64,000 nt of DNA from Sipunculus nudus. Lineage: Eukaryota; Annelida; Sipuncula; Golfingiida; Sipunculidae. Below, in pieces: positions 47,133 through 58,602 of this stretch. A model generated the notes under the pieces. It had not been told where the DNA came from and searched no databases. It saw only the letters and a program-made list of their open reading frames with translations. Location: positions 61,862,659 to 61,926,658 of the forward strand of contig CM049313.1 in the NCBI GenBank assembly GCA_026874595.1, in the 5' to 3' direction. Each line of letters begins with the position of its first letter. Position 1 is the first letter of the stretch. The position numbers were made by a program, and so were the translations under genes.

Positions 47133-48051
47133 AACTATAAACTAAACTTTTTACCCATATACCGTTTTCCCCCATAGATAATCCGCATTTTTTCATCTTA
47201 GAATTGAAATAAAAACCCTGGTGCGTATTATACATGGAGACATAATTTCCAACCTTTTTTTCAGTCAGGTTGAACATCGTACGGTGAGCCGATGATGAGC
47301 GATAATAAAGGATTTTATGTAAACAAAGTGTATACTCACTTTACTTGTACAAATTTTGCATTAAAACAACATAATTATTGATTTGATTCACTTTTTTTCA
47401 TTTCAGATACTTAAAATATATCTTAAGTATTGCTTACAACAGAAGATCGCCGTTGTGAAATATGCATGATGGTATATTGCTTGGCTGACCTCCTTTGATG
47501 TCAATGTCTGTCGGCAGATGGCGCTGCGGCATATTTTTACATGTGGTGTTAAATCACAAAAGGGGATCGTTTCTACCCGATATACCTGCACCTGTCAGTC
47601 CTTGTCCGTGGGAACTGTTCCGTGATACATTAATTACTATTTAAACAACTTGAGCCAAGGGAGGAATAATTGCCTGGTGGTTTCCTAAGTTAATTAATAA
47701 TTAATAATTAATTACTCTATTGAGCAAGCATGGACAGTTTGAACAGCTGTGTAAATTAATGATATCCCGGAGATGTGTTATAAATTTATTACAAACCTAG
47801 GGTATTATATTATAGTTAGTTAAATATATATATATACATATATATATGCTTAAAATGAAACCCCGTTGTGGATATTAAACATCACAGAAAATTTGATTTT
47901 AAAACATAATAAACGTGTGTATTTCTAACAATCTTTTTTTTCACACATGAAAACTTATAGAACATTTTACGTCAGAAAAAAGCCATTTTATTTGACATGT
48001 TTTACACAACGCATATGATTGCATATGATTTACTAAAGATATGAATAGTTA

Positions 48052-48245
48052 ATGATCAATATATATGCATGTGGTTGCATGAAGTATTAAGTCACCAAAG
48101 AGTAGCAAATCAATATAGTTCATTTATCATCAATACATGCATATTCAGATGATCAATACATGCATGTGGTTCCATATATTATTAAGCCACCAAAGAGTGG
48201 CAAATCAATACAGTTCATTTATTGTCTCTCAAAACCTTCAAACTC
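48052..48245. repeat. 97-bp tandem duplication inside the Tigger element
   Basis: ATGATCAATA at about 48052 and 48149, each followed by GCATGTGGTT, TATTAAG.CACCAAAGAGT and CAATA.AGTTCATTTAT. It covers the transposase 3' untranslated part and reaches the end of the frame. Confidence 0.85.
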
Positions 48246-49542
48246 TTCGTCGTCGGACTGTAAGAACAACTGCATGATTTGTTCTGATGACATCACCTCT
48301 TCATCCGCAAAATACAGGTCATCCGTGTCGTTTTCATCATCCGAGCTTTCTGCAGTCTCTTCCTCGTCTTTATTACTCCATAGGATATCATCTTCTGTGC
48401 CGTCAAGGGCGTTCGAAATGCAACAGCGCTTGAAGGATCTAATGATGATATTCTTATCAAGCTCGCCCCACGCGTCCTTGATCCACTGTACGATGGTCAC
48501 TAGGTCTAGGGCCTCCCTTTGTAAATGTCTTGGCCCCGTGCTGCATCCACTCGCCCCATTTAGATTTCAGTAGCGTCTTCATGGGCCTGTTGACACCTAC
48601 GTCCAGCGGCTGTAGTATCGACGTCATCCCGCCAGGGATTATCGCCACCTCCGTCTTGTGCACTTGCTTCAGATGTTGCAGTACGGCCGGGTTGAGGTGG
48701 CATCTGAAAGCATCTAACACTAATAGGCTATTCTCTTTCTTTGTGAGGCCGCCCGCGCGATTCCCCCACACGCTATCAATCCAATCTTTCATCAGGGTAT
48801 CGTCCATCCAGCCTTTAGACTGTACACGCACGTGTACACTGCTCGGGAATTTTACACCTTTGGGCATGGTTTTCCGTTTGAAAACCACGTAAGGGGGTAA
48901 TTTAGTGCCATCTGCCATGCAGGCCAGCATGACTGTGAACCTGTTTTTTTCATTACCAGTCGTACGGATTGATACTGTGTTCGCTCCCTTCTTTTCCACA
49001 GTTGTATTGGCAGGTAGATCAAACGTTAGCGGCGTCTGGTCAGCGTTACCGATGAGTGACAGTGGCGGGTCCAGTACTTTGCGGCGTTTGATTATGTGGG
49101 CCTGAAAAGCTGTCAGTTTCTCCTCGTAATCAGCTGGGAGCTTTTGACTAATGTGGGTTTTTCTTCTAATGGAAAGATCATTCCGGGCCATGAAGCGATA
49201 ACACCAGTTTGAAAAAGCCTTGAAATCACTAACTTTGAGATCTTTTGCAACCAGGCTGGCTTTAAGTCGAACTTGCACTGTGCTCACTGCATTGCCCTGA
49301 GCGCGACATTCACTGATCCATTCCAGCACTTGCTTGTCCACCTCAGGATATAAAGCTTGACGACTCCTGTTGGCCCTCTTTGATTTCGGCATTTTTTCTA
49401 GTTGTCCTTTCGATCTTTTCCACAGTCGAACATTGCTCTCATCGATACCGAAATGGCGAGCAGCACTGCGATTCCCATTCTGTTCAGCATACTGAACAAC
49501 TTGTAACTTAAACGCTGTCGTATACGATGATCTGCGTGGCAT
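48219..49542 (-). pseudogene. Tigger/pogo transposase with one frameshift
   Basis: The upstream part (to 48457) has an N-terminal helix-turn-helix (YTTAFKLQVVQYAEQNGN...RHFGIDESNVRLWKR), a CENP-B-type second DNA-binding region, and the DDE core. First Asp in NADQTP, second in LLVLDAFRCHL, third in ILQPLDVGVN: the DDD pattern of Tigger/pogo. A 1-bp shift near 48500-48515 puts the C-terminal part in another frame (48219-48500), which begins TIVQWIKDAW and ends in an acidic, Asp/Glu-rich tail usual for the family. The enzyme cuts and pastes the element at TA sites. The Met at 49542 (MPRRSSY) is preferred over an open-frame Met ten codons upstream because it directly precedes the helix-turn-helix. 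Confidence 0.9.
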
Positions 49543-50306
49543 GATGACCATAAGCGACTGAATGGAGAACAAGTGATGGTTACCCTTATTTATGCGTGTG
49601 TTGAGTTAATGAAGACTGTTTGTTCTATGATTAGCATTAATTGGCTAATTAGGGTACCGTGCGAGTAGTTCTCCTTATGACACGCTCGTCACAGTTTGTT
49701 ACCCGACATGACGGAAAGCTTCCCTTTGATTAACATTAAAGGAGACCTGTGTTTTTGTATACATTCTGTAACTAAGAATTATCATTGCTGTTTTTTTTTG
49801 TAAGTATGGGGATGATATTTTATTAAAACACATTCGTACGACCCCTTTTCTTGGACACGAACGGCCTTGCATTGGTGATGCTTAATACAAGTGTTGCAAT
49901 ACCTGGTTAACGGCGGTCCAGGCACAATCCCCCTTTTCACACTTAACAATTGGAGGAGAATAGACCATTTTGCTAATTCAAGTATAATGATCTTCTGCTT
50001 AGAGACTTGTGTTGACTGACGAATTCACACCCACGAAGAGAGCGGATATTCGATGACCACCACAAAAACAATTTGCAGCATTCAAGATTTCGTCAGAATC
50101 TAGCTGCGTATTATACACAGGTATACAGGTTTTCCCCAGAAATTGTAGCTCTGAATAGGGGTGCGGATTATCTACGGGTGCGGATTATCTATGGGGAAAA
50201 ACGGTATTTACACTCGTCTAGCACTACTAGAGATGCGGGGCCTTCTGAGGACCATTGTCCGACCACATCTAGTGAAACATATATTTGATTTCATGTATAC
50301 TTGTTA

Positions 50307-50945
50307 GTTAACCACAACTAAAAATCCATATATATGATTTTCAGGTACACAAATTGGTTAGCTACAACTAAAAACTCATATATATGATTTTCAGGTATAT
50401 ATAAATGTTAACCACAACTAAAACCCCATATATATGATTTTCAGGTACACATATTGGTTAACCACAACTAAAAACCCATATATATGATTTTCAGTTACAC
50501 ATATTGGTTAGCTACAACTAAAAACTCATATATATGATTTTCAGGTATATATAAATTTTAACCACAACTAAAACCCCATATATATGATTTTCAGGTACAC
50601 ATATTGGTTAACCACAACTAAAAACCCATATATATGATTTTCAGGTACACATATTGATTAGCTACAACTAAAAACTCATATATATGATTTTCAGGTATAT
50701 ATAAATGTTAACCACAACTAAAACCCCATATATATGATTTTCAGGTACACATATTGGTTAACCACAACTAAAAACCCATATATATGATTTTCAGGTACAC
50801 ATATTGATTAGCTACAACTAAAAACTCATATATGATTTTCAGGTATATATATTTGTTGACCACAACCAAAACCTCATATATATGATTTTCAGGTACACAT
50901 ATTGGTTAACCACAACTTAAAACCCATATATATGATTTTTAAGCT
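50307..50945. repeat. 50-bp minisatellite with trimeric higher-order structure, about 13 copies
   Basis: Each unit contains ACAACTAAAA, CATATATATGATTTTCAG and a variable end. Three types alternate: GCTACAAC...GTATATATAAAT, ACCACAAC..CCCC...GTACACATATTG and ACCACAAC..ACCC...TACACATATTG, repeating as a 150-bp trimer about four times. The last units carry small indels. Confidence 0.93.
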
Positions 50946-51839
50946 AACAGACCTTATATCACATTTGCAGAATATGTTATACAAATGAATATGGGTCTCT
51001 AGCCTTAGTATAACCGGTACACCATTTCACTTAGCGGAAGTACTTAACCTTCAAAAGTGTCACACAGAGATATTTTCAAGTGTGTGACAGATGTGTTTGA
51101 TGAATCAGCTTAAAGTAGATCTAGTTTCAGATGAATAGAAGAAACCAAAACAGTTTATATCAGAGTTTGATATCAAGGTAAGACTGTACTGAGATGAAGG
51201 TTAAAAGATTGAGTTTAACCTGTCGGACTGAGATGAAAAAAAAATTCTTACCTGTCGGACTCTGGATTCTGACTCACATGTTTTTTTAAATCGGTGCTAC
51301 CTGCTGAGCAAAGCAAAAGTGGAATTTTTCATTATTGATAATTACTAGCAGGATATCCTAGCTGGGTTAATGTCAGCATGTTATTTTTGGGCTTTGTGAT
51401 AATTCTGGGAATTCCTGTCACCTGAATTTACATGTGACCTGTTGTATTATGTACATATGTGCAGGGATTGCATTCAAAAAGTACCTACAGGTCTGAGCCA
51501 TGCATTTAATGGTTGGGCCTCCTCTTGAAGTTTTGACCATTTAATTTTGCAAATCAAAATTTAATGAAAAAAAATTGTAATTTTTTTTTATAAAAATTAA
51601 ATAATTTTTTTTATTAAACATACAAGAAATATTTTTGTAATAATAAAGATACACCCAGCTTGCAGTGCAATTGAAGCATTCTGATGTCAGTCCACATGGG
51701 TCATTCCAAATCTGTTCCAGTGAATTAAAATATTTTTAAACCTATTCAGAAGGTAGATTCAAGGTGCTGGCAGTGAGAATTGAGTGAAAAAAACTTGACT
51801 GTTTTTAGCTCAGCTGACTATAAGTTAAATCTGAAATTT
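50946..51839. other. Non-coding stretch
   Basis: No exon supported. A short duplicate of ACCTGTCGGACT lies at 51219 and 51251, and A/T runs lie at 51570-51620. Confidence 0.45.
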
Positions 51840-54800
51840 GAAAATAAAAGGTTGAAAATTAGGCTAGTTATTGAATTTTATCTTGAGGCTGTCATATATC
51901 TTGGTGTTATATGACAAGATAGAGATTTATGATGATGCAATTTAGAATTATGATACAACGTTTATATTCAGAAATATATGTTATATTGGAAATGTATACA
52001 AATTAAACTTAAAATAAAAAAATGAGGATCTAATACAAACATGTGTTTATTATTTTCGAGCCTTAGCAGAATTGGAGATCAGGCTTTGTTTGCCCTGAAA
52101 GTATATGCAAAAGTGTTGTTAATCCCACCATCCCCCCCCCTCCCCCCCCCCCCCCCCCCCCCCCCCCCGCCTGGCTGGCCTTGATCCTTTGCACCTCACC
52201 GTCACCTTTGCACTGGGACATAAGTTATTATTGCAAATGTGTACAAATTTTTTAATTTGAAAAATATTTGGATTAGAAAATATTAAGATCTAATTGAAAC
52301 ATATTCTTGCCTCTGGAGAATGGAACATGAAGTATTCAGTTCTGTCTGTCCATCATCTCAATTATCATTAAATATATATATTAATTATGAAATATTTCCT
52401 TTAAGCACTGTTGAAATAACTTTCATATGCTGTATGTGTATGGATTTAAGCTATTAAAGTCTGAAATTTGAAAGCAACTTATGTATTCAGATGTGTAATA
52501 TTGCAGATGAAAAACTTCAAAATATTAAAATATATTATCAGCTTTGTTTGTCTAACAGTCTGTCTGTCCTTTTTTAAATATTATGTAATTGTGAATGAAC
52601 TATTTAATCCTGTAAGTATTGTTGAATTAAGTGGAAATCCTATATGTATATACACTACAGTAATACAGAGATGTTGCAACTCCTATCATTCCAGCCCTCC
52701 CCCCCCCCCCCCCCCCCCCCCCCACCACCACCACCAAGTCCTTGCATCTAGGGACTGGGGACATCAGTTATATTTCAACTGTATACATTTTATAAAATAA
52801 AAAATACATATATTTAGTAATATATATTATGTAAAATAGATCCAATTGAGCAAATGTATAAACCACTTCACAAAATATTATTTGCAACAATTTCTTACTC
52901 ATCAATACAAACCAATCATGTCAACCAGCCATGGCATATATTACCTTTTCCTCCTAGACTTGATCTCTATTTGATATTATTTTCAATTTTTACCTTCAAA
53001 GTCAACTTCAGCTGAGCACATTGGCCCATAGTTATAGCATCATGTCTTGAAGGTTTACATCAAATCATTGGTTAACAGTGTTCTAGGCTGTTACATAACA
53101 CCTTCACTCCTTGCCTACTGGTTCTGTGAGTGTCTGGGTCAGGTTGGGTCAGGCAGTAATTATCAGAGAGCCTTTCCCCTCTCTTTCTTTCCCTTTCTCT
53201 CTTTCTCTGCCAGTCTAGCTCTCTTTCTTTCTCTCTCTTTCTCTCTCTCTCCCCCCTATGCCTCCCTTCCTCCCTCCACCCCATTCTGTTGACAGGTACT
53301 ATAAACCTGATTTATTAGATATATATGTTGATGCAATTAAGAATTGTGAATTAACTGAAATATTCACATATACATGTTATACTCTAAATGTATAGTTACA
53401 TTTTCAAACCTGGAAAAAAATGATGTTATAAAAAAAAAGGAATTTATGTAAAAATTGTTCATAATTTCCTGGCTCAGAAGAATGGGAATTAAAATGATTT
53501 GCTTTGTTTATCTAGCTTTCTGCCTGTTTTAAATATTTAATAATTATGAATAAACTTTTTTTTCCTGTAAGCACTGATTAATTAAATTTCAAATCCTGTA
53601 AGTATATGCAAGGGTATTGTAACTCCCACCATCCCCTTCCCCCATCCCATTAAGCCCTTGCTCCTTGGCACTGTGAACAATAGTTCTATTGCTATAGCAT
53701 AAAATTTAATAATTTGAAGAAAATTTTTACAGAGAGACAGAGACGTTGTAACTCCCATCATAACCCCCCCCCCCCCCTATCAAGTCCTTCCGCCTGTGGA
53801 GTGGGGACTTTATAGCAACTGTTTACATATCATTAAATAGAAAAAAAGTGTATCAAAACTTAACTGTTAATAAAATTTTTTTTAAAAGTGTATTAAAAAA
53901 ATTGGATCTCATTAGACAAATGTGTAAAATATTGAACTGTCAACAGCCTGTCAGAAAGGTATCCAATGAAAATGCATGGTCAGATCTTAAAATATTATTT
54001 GCAACAATTTCTTCAATCATATCAACTAACCATTGCCTAGATTACCTCTTTCTCTCAGACTTTATCTACATTTCATAATATTTTAGATTTTAACCTTCCA
54101 GGTATTTAAGTACTGTTGAATGCTCTGTCCCTCTCTCTCTATCTCCTTTTCGCTCTACATCCAACCCTCCTTGCTGCCCACACTGTTTCCTTCTCCGAAA
54201 CCCCATCCCAATGTCAGTCTCAGTAAACGAGAACAAGATGAATCAGATATATTCATATTTTTATATATTGTATAACTATTTGTTACCTATGTACATGCCA
54301 GAAATTATGTCAATATTGTGTAATATGTAGACGTAGTGGGCATCAATATAATGTACCTTGTCAAGACCTAAGAGATATCATGTCATACAGTCACAATTCA
54401 TAAATCTCCTCTTCAGCATAGTTAATCATAACATTATATCTGTCAAATTGAAATCTTGCGGACTTCCATACACTATAGATCCTTCAACAAATAGCCTTAT
54501 CATCATTCTACCACTGCCTAGTGTACTGTCATTGCATTCATATTTGCTCAAATATATCCCTATTTTCAACAGCTCCCAAATAAATAAAAAATAAACCACT
54601 ATATTTACTCCATACTAATCCATCAGTTAGGTTATTTCATACATCATTTACTCACATATTACATTATATTCCTTTATAATAATCTAACATGTCTATGATA
54701 TTCATAAGGTTTGTCGACTAAATATAGTATCACAATGGTGATACATTTATAGTCCAATCACAATCAGCTGAGCGCCGTGACCCATGGGTCCCTTGTTTAC
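51840..54800. repeat. Cluster of diverged dispersed repeats with internal poly-C
   Basis: Related segments recur: TCTGAAATTTGAAA (51830, 52460), TCCCACCATCCCC-like words directly before C runs (52120, 52680, 53620, 53750), CTTTGTTTGTCTA/CTTTGTTTATCTA, and an end with GACCCATGGGTCCCTTG (54779). The C runs at about 52132-52168, 52699-52723 and 53764-53777 sit at the same place in each copy, so they belong to the repeat. Similar sequence is found at 44480-45960. No coding exon was seen; a CT-rich stretch is at 53165-53275. Confidence 0.65.
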
Positions 54801-54848
54801 CTGTCTGTTAAAACAATTCTTAAAGTACTGTGGCCATTGTTCAAGCCT

Positions 54849-55005
54849 GTTTGACCATTTTCACACTATAATCTTGTTTAATATTGTATTATGAATCTTT
54901 TATTTAGAGTATTTGTTCACCTGCTTGAATATTGTTTGACCATTTTCACACTATAATCTTGTTTAATATTGTATTATGAATCTTTTATTTAGAGTATTTG
55001 TTCAC
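54849..55005. repeat. Exact tandem duplication, 85-bp period
   Basis: 54849-54920 and 54934-55005 are identical over 72 bp (GTTTGACC ... TTGTTCAC). Very recent duplication or an assembly artefact. Confidence 0.9.
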
Positions 55006-57756
55006 ATTGTGGCAAAACAGCTTTAAAATTGTAATTCTTTTTCATATTCAGTAAGGCCCTTAGTTCACATCTTTTCTACACACAAGCACACTCTACACTC
55101 AAATACATTTTCTTTTTGTTTGTTTCTCTTAACCTTTCTACATAATCCTTGTTTACATTGATGGAATATTCATTCAACACATCACTGTATAAATGCATAA
55201 AATAAAATGTCACTCCATGAACACTTTTTGTCTTGAAACATGTACACAACATGGAGGTTATGATATTTCTTCCCTTGATTACATTTTAGGCTTCATATAT
55301 TTGTTAGGTTAAGTATTTGCAAATTTTGTGTTTCACAGAGGTGATCTCATCATATACAGTTACATACACAGACATATTATTAATTTATATAATTTAATTT
55401 GGCATTGGTTGAACACTGACTGGACATTTTCCAGTGATTTTGCTATCTGCAGAAATTTACATGGAAGACCCAATGGAACACTGAATAGGTAAAAATAATT
55501 TTTTGATTGTCTACAGATAGTGTAAAAGATCTTATAACATTAAAGATATCAAAATTTACTTAAATACCATAAATTATCACCTGTTATTAAAAATATCAGT
55601 TTCCATTTTCCAAACATCTTGTATATAAATGGATAGCGTAACTGAGCTGCTACTGAGGCACCTATTATTTTTACCTCAGGGCTTGACATTAACTTTTAAA
55701 AGTTCATGCCAAGTTAGGCAAGGAACAACTAACTTTTACTTGCCCTTCATGAATTTTTACTTGTCCAACAAAAATCAGAAATTTTGGCCACAACCACAAA
55801 AATGTGATCCACATGATTATATTAGAACAATATACATGTTCAAATGTTTGTTTGTAAATAACATCTCTCTTTAGCGTTCATTATTTAAGACAGAATGATT
55901 ACAATGTGATTTCAATTCTCCCAAAACAGAAAATGACTGACTAAAGATAAGTTAAGATTCAGATTTATAAAGATTTATGTTGCATCCACTTGTCAAGTCA
56001 TGCAAGTAGGAGCCTACTTATAGATGCCCCAGCTACCACCATTGTCTAACACATCAGGTGCTTTGCCCTAGCCACAAAACATGTCAATCAGCAGATACCT
56101 GACTGACTTAGCCCAAAAAATGTTATATATGTTCCCACAGGCTGAAACATTGTGTTGCGAGTCACAACCAAATCTCTGGTCACATGGCCTTAGTAAACAG
56201 ACATACAAGGACTGTGTTTACCAACATGCAGAGCCATAACAAGGTGTTAAAAGGTAGTATGCGTGATACTGTGACTATGTACCGGGATGGTTTTGCAGGT
56301 AAACTTTCGTATAAAGTAAAACTGAACTGATAGTGTGAAAGAATAGGCATAATGTTGTTCCTGATTATGTCCCTTTAAAACAGTCCATTAGTAAATAAAC
56401 AACTGGTGTCCATATATATGAAAGTAGGAGTGCTGTGGCATCACCTGAAAGTGAAAGTAACAGCTGGCTTTGACAGATCAACCACAGATTTTATGTCACA
56501 GCAAGTACAGATGCAAAATAGCACTGACAATGGGTAAGGTTATATCGTGGTTATTGACTTATTGTGTAGCTATAACAAGGCTGCCATGTTGACTGACGGT
56601 GATTATCATGTCAGCATGGCGGAGAGACATGTAGTGAGTGTCATTGACCTTGATATGTGGACAGTCATCATACTGAATCATACCTGACAGGGTCAGTGAC
56701 ATCAGGTGAAGATGGTTTTATCAGTGACTTAGAACCAGGAACTTATCAGTGAAGGGTGCAAGAATGGCCGTGTGTTCCAGAGTGGGATAACTGTTTCCAT
56801 ATATGCTACCATCCCCTTCCATAAGTTGAACCTGCATATATTTAATTTTTAGTTACTGATACTGAAGTGAGAGTGCTGCCCCTGCCACCCCCCCCCCCCC
56901 TCTCTTAGCAGGTCAGGACTCACAAAATCAGTTTACAGACCATTGCTCGGAGGAACATTTACAGCTCAGTCATTTGGTAGTTGCAGTGATTTTAACAGGG
57001 GCTAAAGACCTGGAATTTTCAACATCATGGAAGGGGGGGGGGGGGTATAAATTCTCAAAAAATCTAAAATTCACATATCATATATAGTTCTGTTTTAAGT
57101 TAGGTAAGAGGACACTTGAGGCGCTCCTTAATGGCTGACACCTCTAAGCTTTTGCACCAAGTGATTCCACTGCTTCTTGATATTGTATGTTCACATAGAC
57201 AAAACACAAGGTTTGGAGTAGACTGGCCCAGTCCATGAAATGGTTAAGACTTAATTGTTGCCTCTGACGGAGAAATCAAACATTCTCTCACGGTCTTGTA
57301 ATGCTTAGTGTCGGTACTGCCACCTTGGGGCCAGTTATATAACTGTTTACCACTCTGGCCCTCTTATAAGAGCCAACACAGTGCTATTTGTATTAGTGTA
57401 TGGAATCACATATTATTTACGCATTTTAGTAGCAAACAAAAATACTAACGCCCTGGCAGGGCAAGGATTGGAGGGGTTCATTGAAAGGGGTAATACACTT
57501 CTGGATATGGTTTATAATCAAGTTCATCATTAATATTTGAAGGAACTATCTTGACAGCATGCAGGATAAATCACCCCAATTAGGTGTTATGAAGGTCTAG
57601 ACACATAATATAGCCTTCTAATGAGGTTAAATAACTTTTGAGGTGAGGGCTCCTGGTGTGATCCTCACTGGGTAATCAGCAAAATATCACCCATAAACAA
57701 TTCTAATAAAGATAGATAATCCTAACATATATTTCAGTCTTATTATATTATGTATG
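55006..57756. other. Non-coding stretch upstream of the TIR gene
   Basis: No coding exon supported. It holds an IRF-type motif at 56447-56458, a possible donor TGG|GTAAGG at 56534, and C/G runs near 56887-56901 and 57031-57046. A 5'UTR exon could be hidden here. Confidence 0.45.
56447..56458 (+). promoter_or_regulatory. IRF/ISRE-type site
   Basis: GAAAGTGAAAGT matches the tandem GAAANN pattern bound by interferon regulatory factors. It lies 2.2 kb upstream of the TIR gene's coding start. A similar single GAAAGT is at 56420. The motif is seen; function is inference, as a 12-bp match can occur by chance. Confidence 0.3.
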
Positions 57757-57758
57757 TA

Positions 57759-57935
57759 TAGTGAAACTTGTGTAATAAGACCACCAATGGGGTTGGCTAT
57801 AGTGGTCTCAGTCCACACATGGTTTTGTTAGACAGGTCAGTTCCAACCAATGTGAAGGCTTTCAGTTTACTCAAGGGTCGTCTAAATAAGCAGGTGGGCT
57901 TATTAGACAGGTTGTCTTTAAGACAGGTTCCACTG
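57759..57935. mobile_element. Tc1/mariner-type MITE, 177 bp
   Basis: Left end TAGTGAAACTTGTGTAATAA and right end CAGGTTCCACTG are imperfect inverted repeats. TA duplicates flank it (57757-57758, 57936-57937). Words like AATAAGACCACC and GGTGGGCTTATTAGAC recur inverted inside. No coding capacity. Confidence 0.8.
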
Positions 57936-57937
57936 TA

Positions 57938-58602
57938 TATTGAAAACTACAGACTACAAAACTGTTATGTTGAAAGTGCAACTCTGCTGTGAAACAAAAC
58001 AACATGCAGTCAGACCAAAATGAGTAGACAAAGAACAAACACAAGTGAAAACAGAACCCTCCTTATCAGAAGACTTATTAAACTAACCCCTCATAGAGTC
58101 TGTGATTTCAAGTATTCTAGTCGATCTTCATTTTGGGCCCTCTGGCTTAAAATACTTCATGTTAAGAATAACTGTTTGGAACATTCCTGTTTTCAACATT
58201 TATCCCCAAATCTCTGTGAATGGTGCCTGTGGCTCCCCTTTATAGTGGTGGTGTGTATCTATGCCTCAGGCATACCAAGATGTAGCATTATGAATATAAT
58301 AAATATAATAATTTGTATCTTTATAAAACTACCAATATGGTTTAACTGAAAAAAAAACAGACATTATACTATGAAGTATCTACATTTGTTTTCTGTATGA
58401 TACTTACAAAGGTCAGGGAAAAGTCAACTTAAGGGTACTAGAGATATTGTGATGACATCAAAAGCCATGCTGACAGATGGACTCTAATCCAAGCTGCATT
58501 TGAATTAAGTAATATTTAATGCTTTTGATTGGCAAATGTATGTTTCATTGTTAAAACAACTCATCAAATGGTGTTAAAAATTAAAACTTTTTTGTTTTTC
58601 AG
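57938..58602. other. Non-coding stretch directly upstream of the TIR exon
   Basis: A 109-codon frame at 58020-58349 has no recognised domain. The stretch ends in the polypyrimidine tract and acceptor of the TIR gene exon. Confidence 0.5.

Larger units (their letters stand above)
47162..50204 (-). mobile_element. Tigger/pogo-type DNA transposon
   Basis: The left end reads CCGTTTTCCCCCATAGATAA; the right end is its near-perfect inverse (ATCTATGGGGAAAAACGG). TA flanks both ends (47160-47161, 50205-50206), the duplication made by Tc1/mariner-superfamily transposases. About 3.04 kb. The single transposase gene is on the minus strand. The right end carries the TIR-internal word TGCGGATTATCTA twice in tandem. 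GCGTATTATACA occurs near both ends in the same + strand orientation. One frameshift makes this copy probably inactive. Confidence 0.92.

Noticed and set aside
48160-49105. Plus-strand frames of 66-137 codons
   Set aside because: Antisense shadows of the Tigger transposase, which has clear motifs on the minus strand.
50307-50945. CRISPR-like array
   Set aside because: Units are contiguous near-identical repeats without unique spacers, in a eukaryotic genome. It is a minisatellite.
53047-53292. 81-codon Ser/Leu/Pro/Phe-rich frame
   Set aside because: Translation of a CT-rich low-complexity tract.
58020-58349. 109-codon frame as an upstream exon of the TIR gene
   Set aside because: No domain, and no donor in a suitable phase was identified. 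The acceptor at 58602 is preceded by ordinary intron-like sequence.
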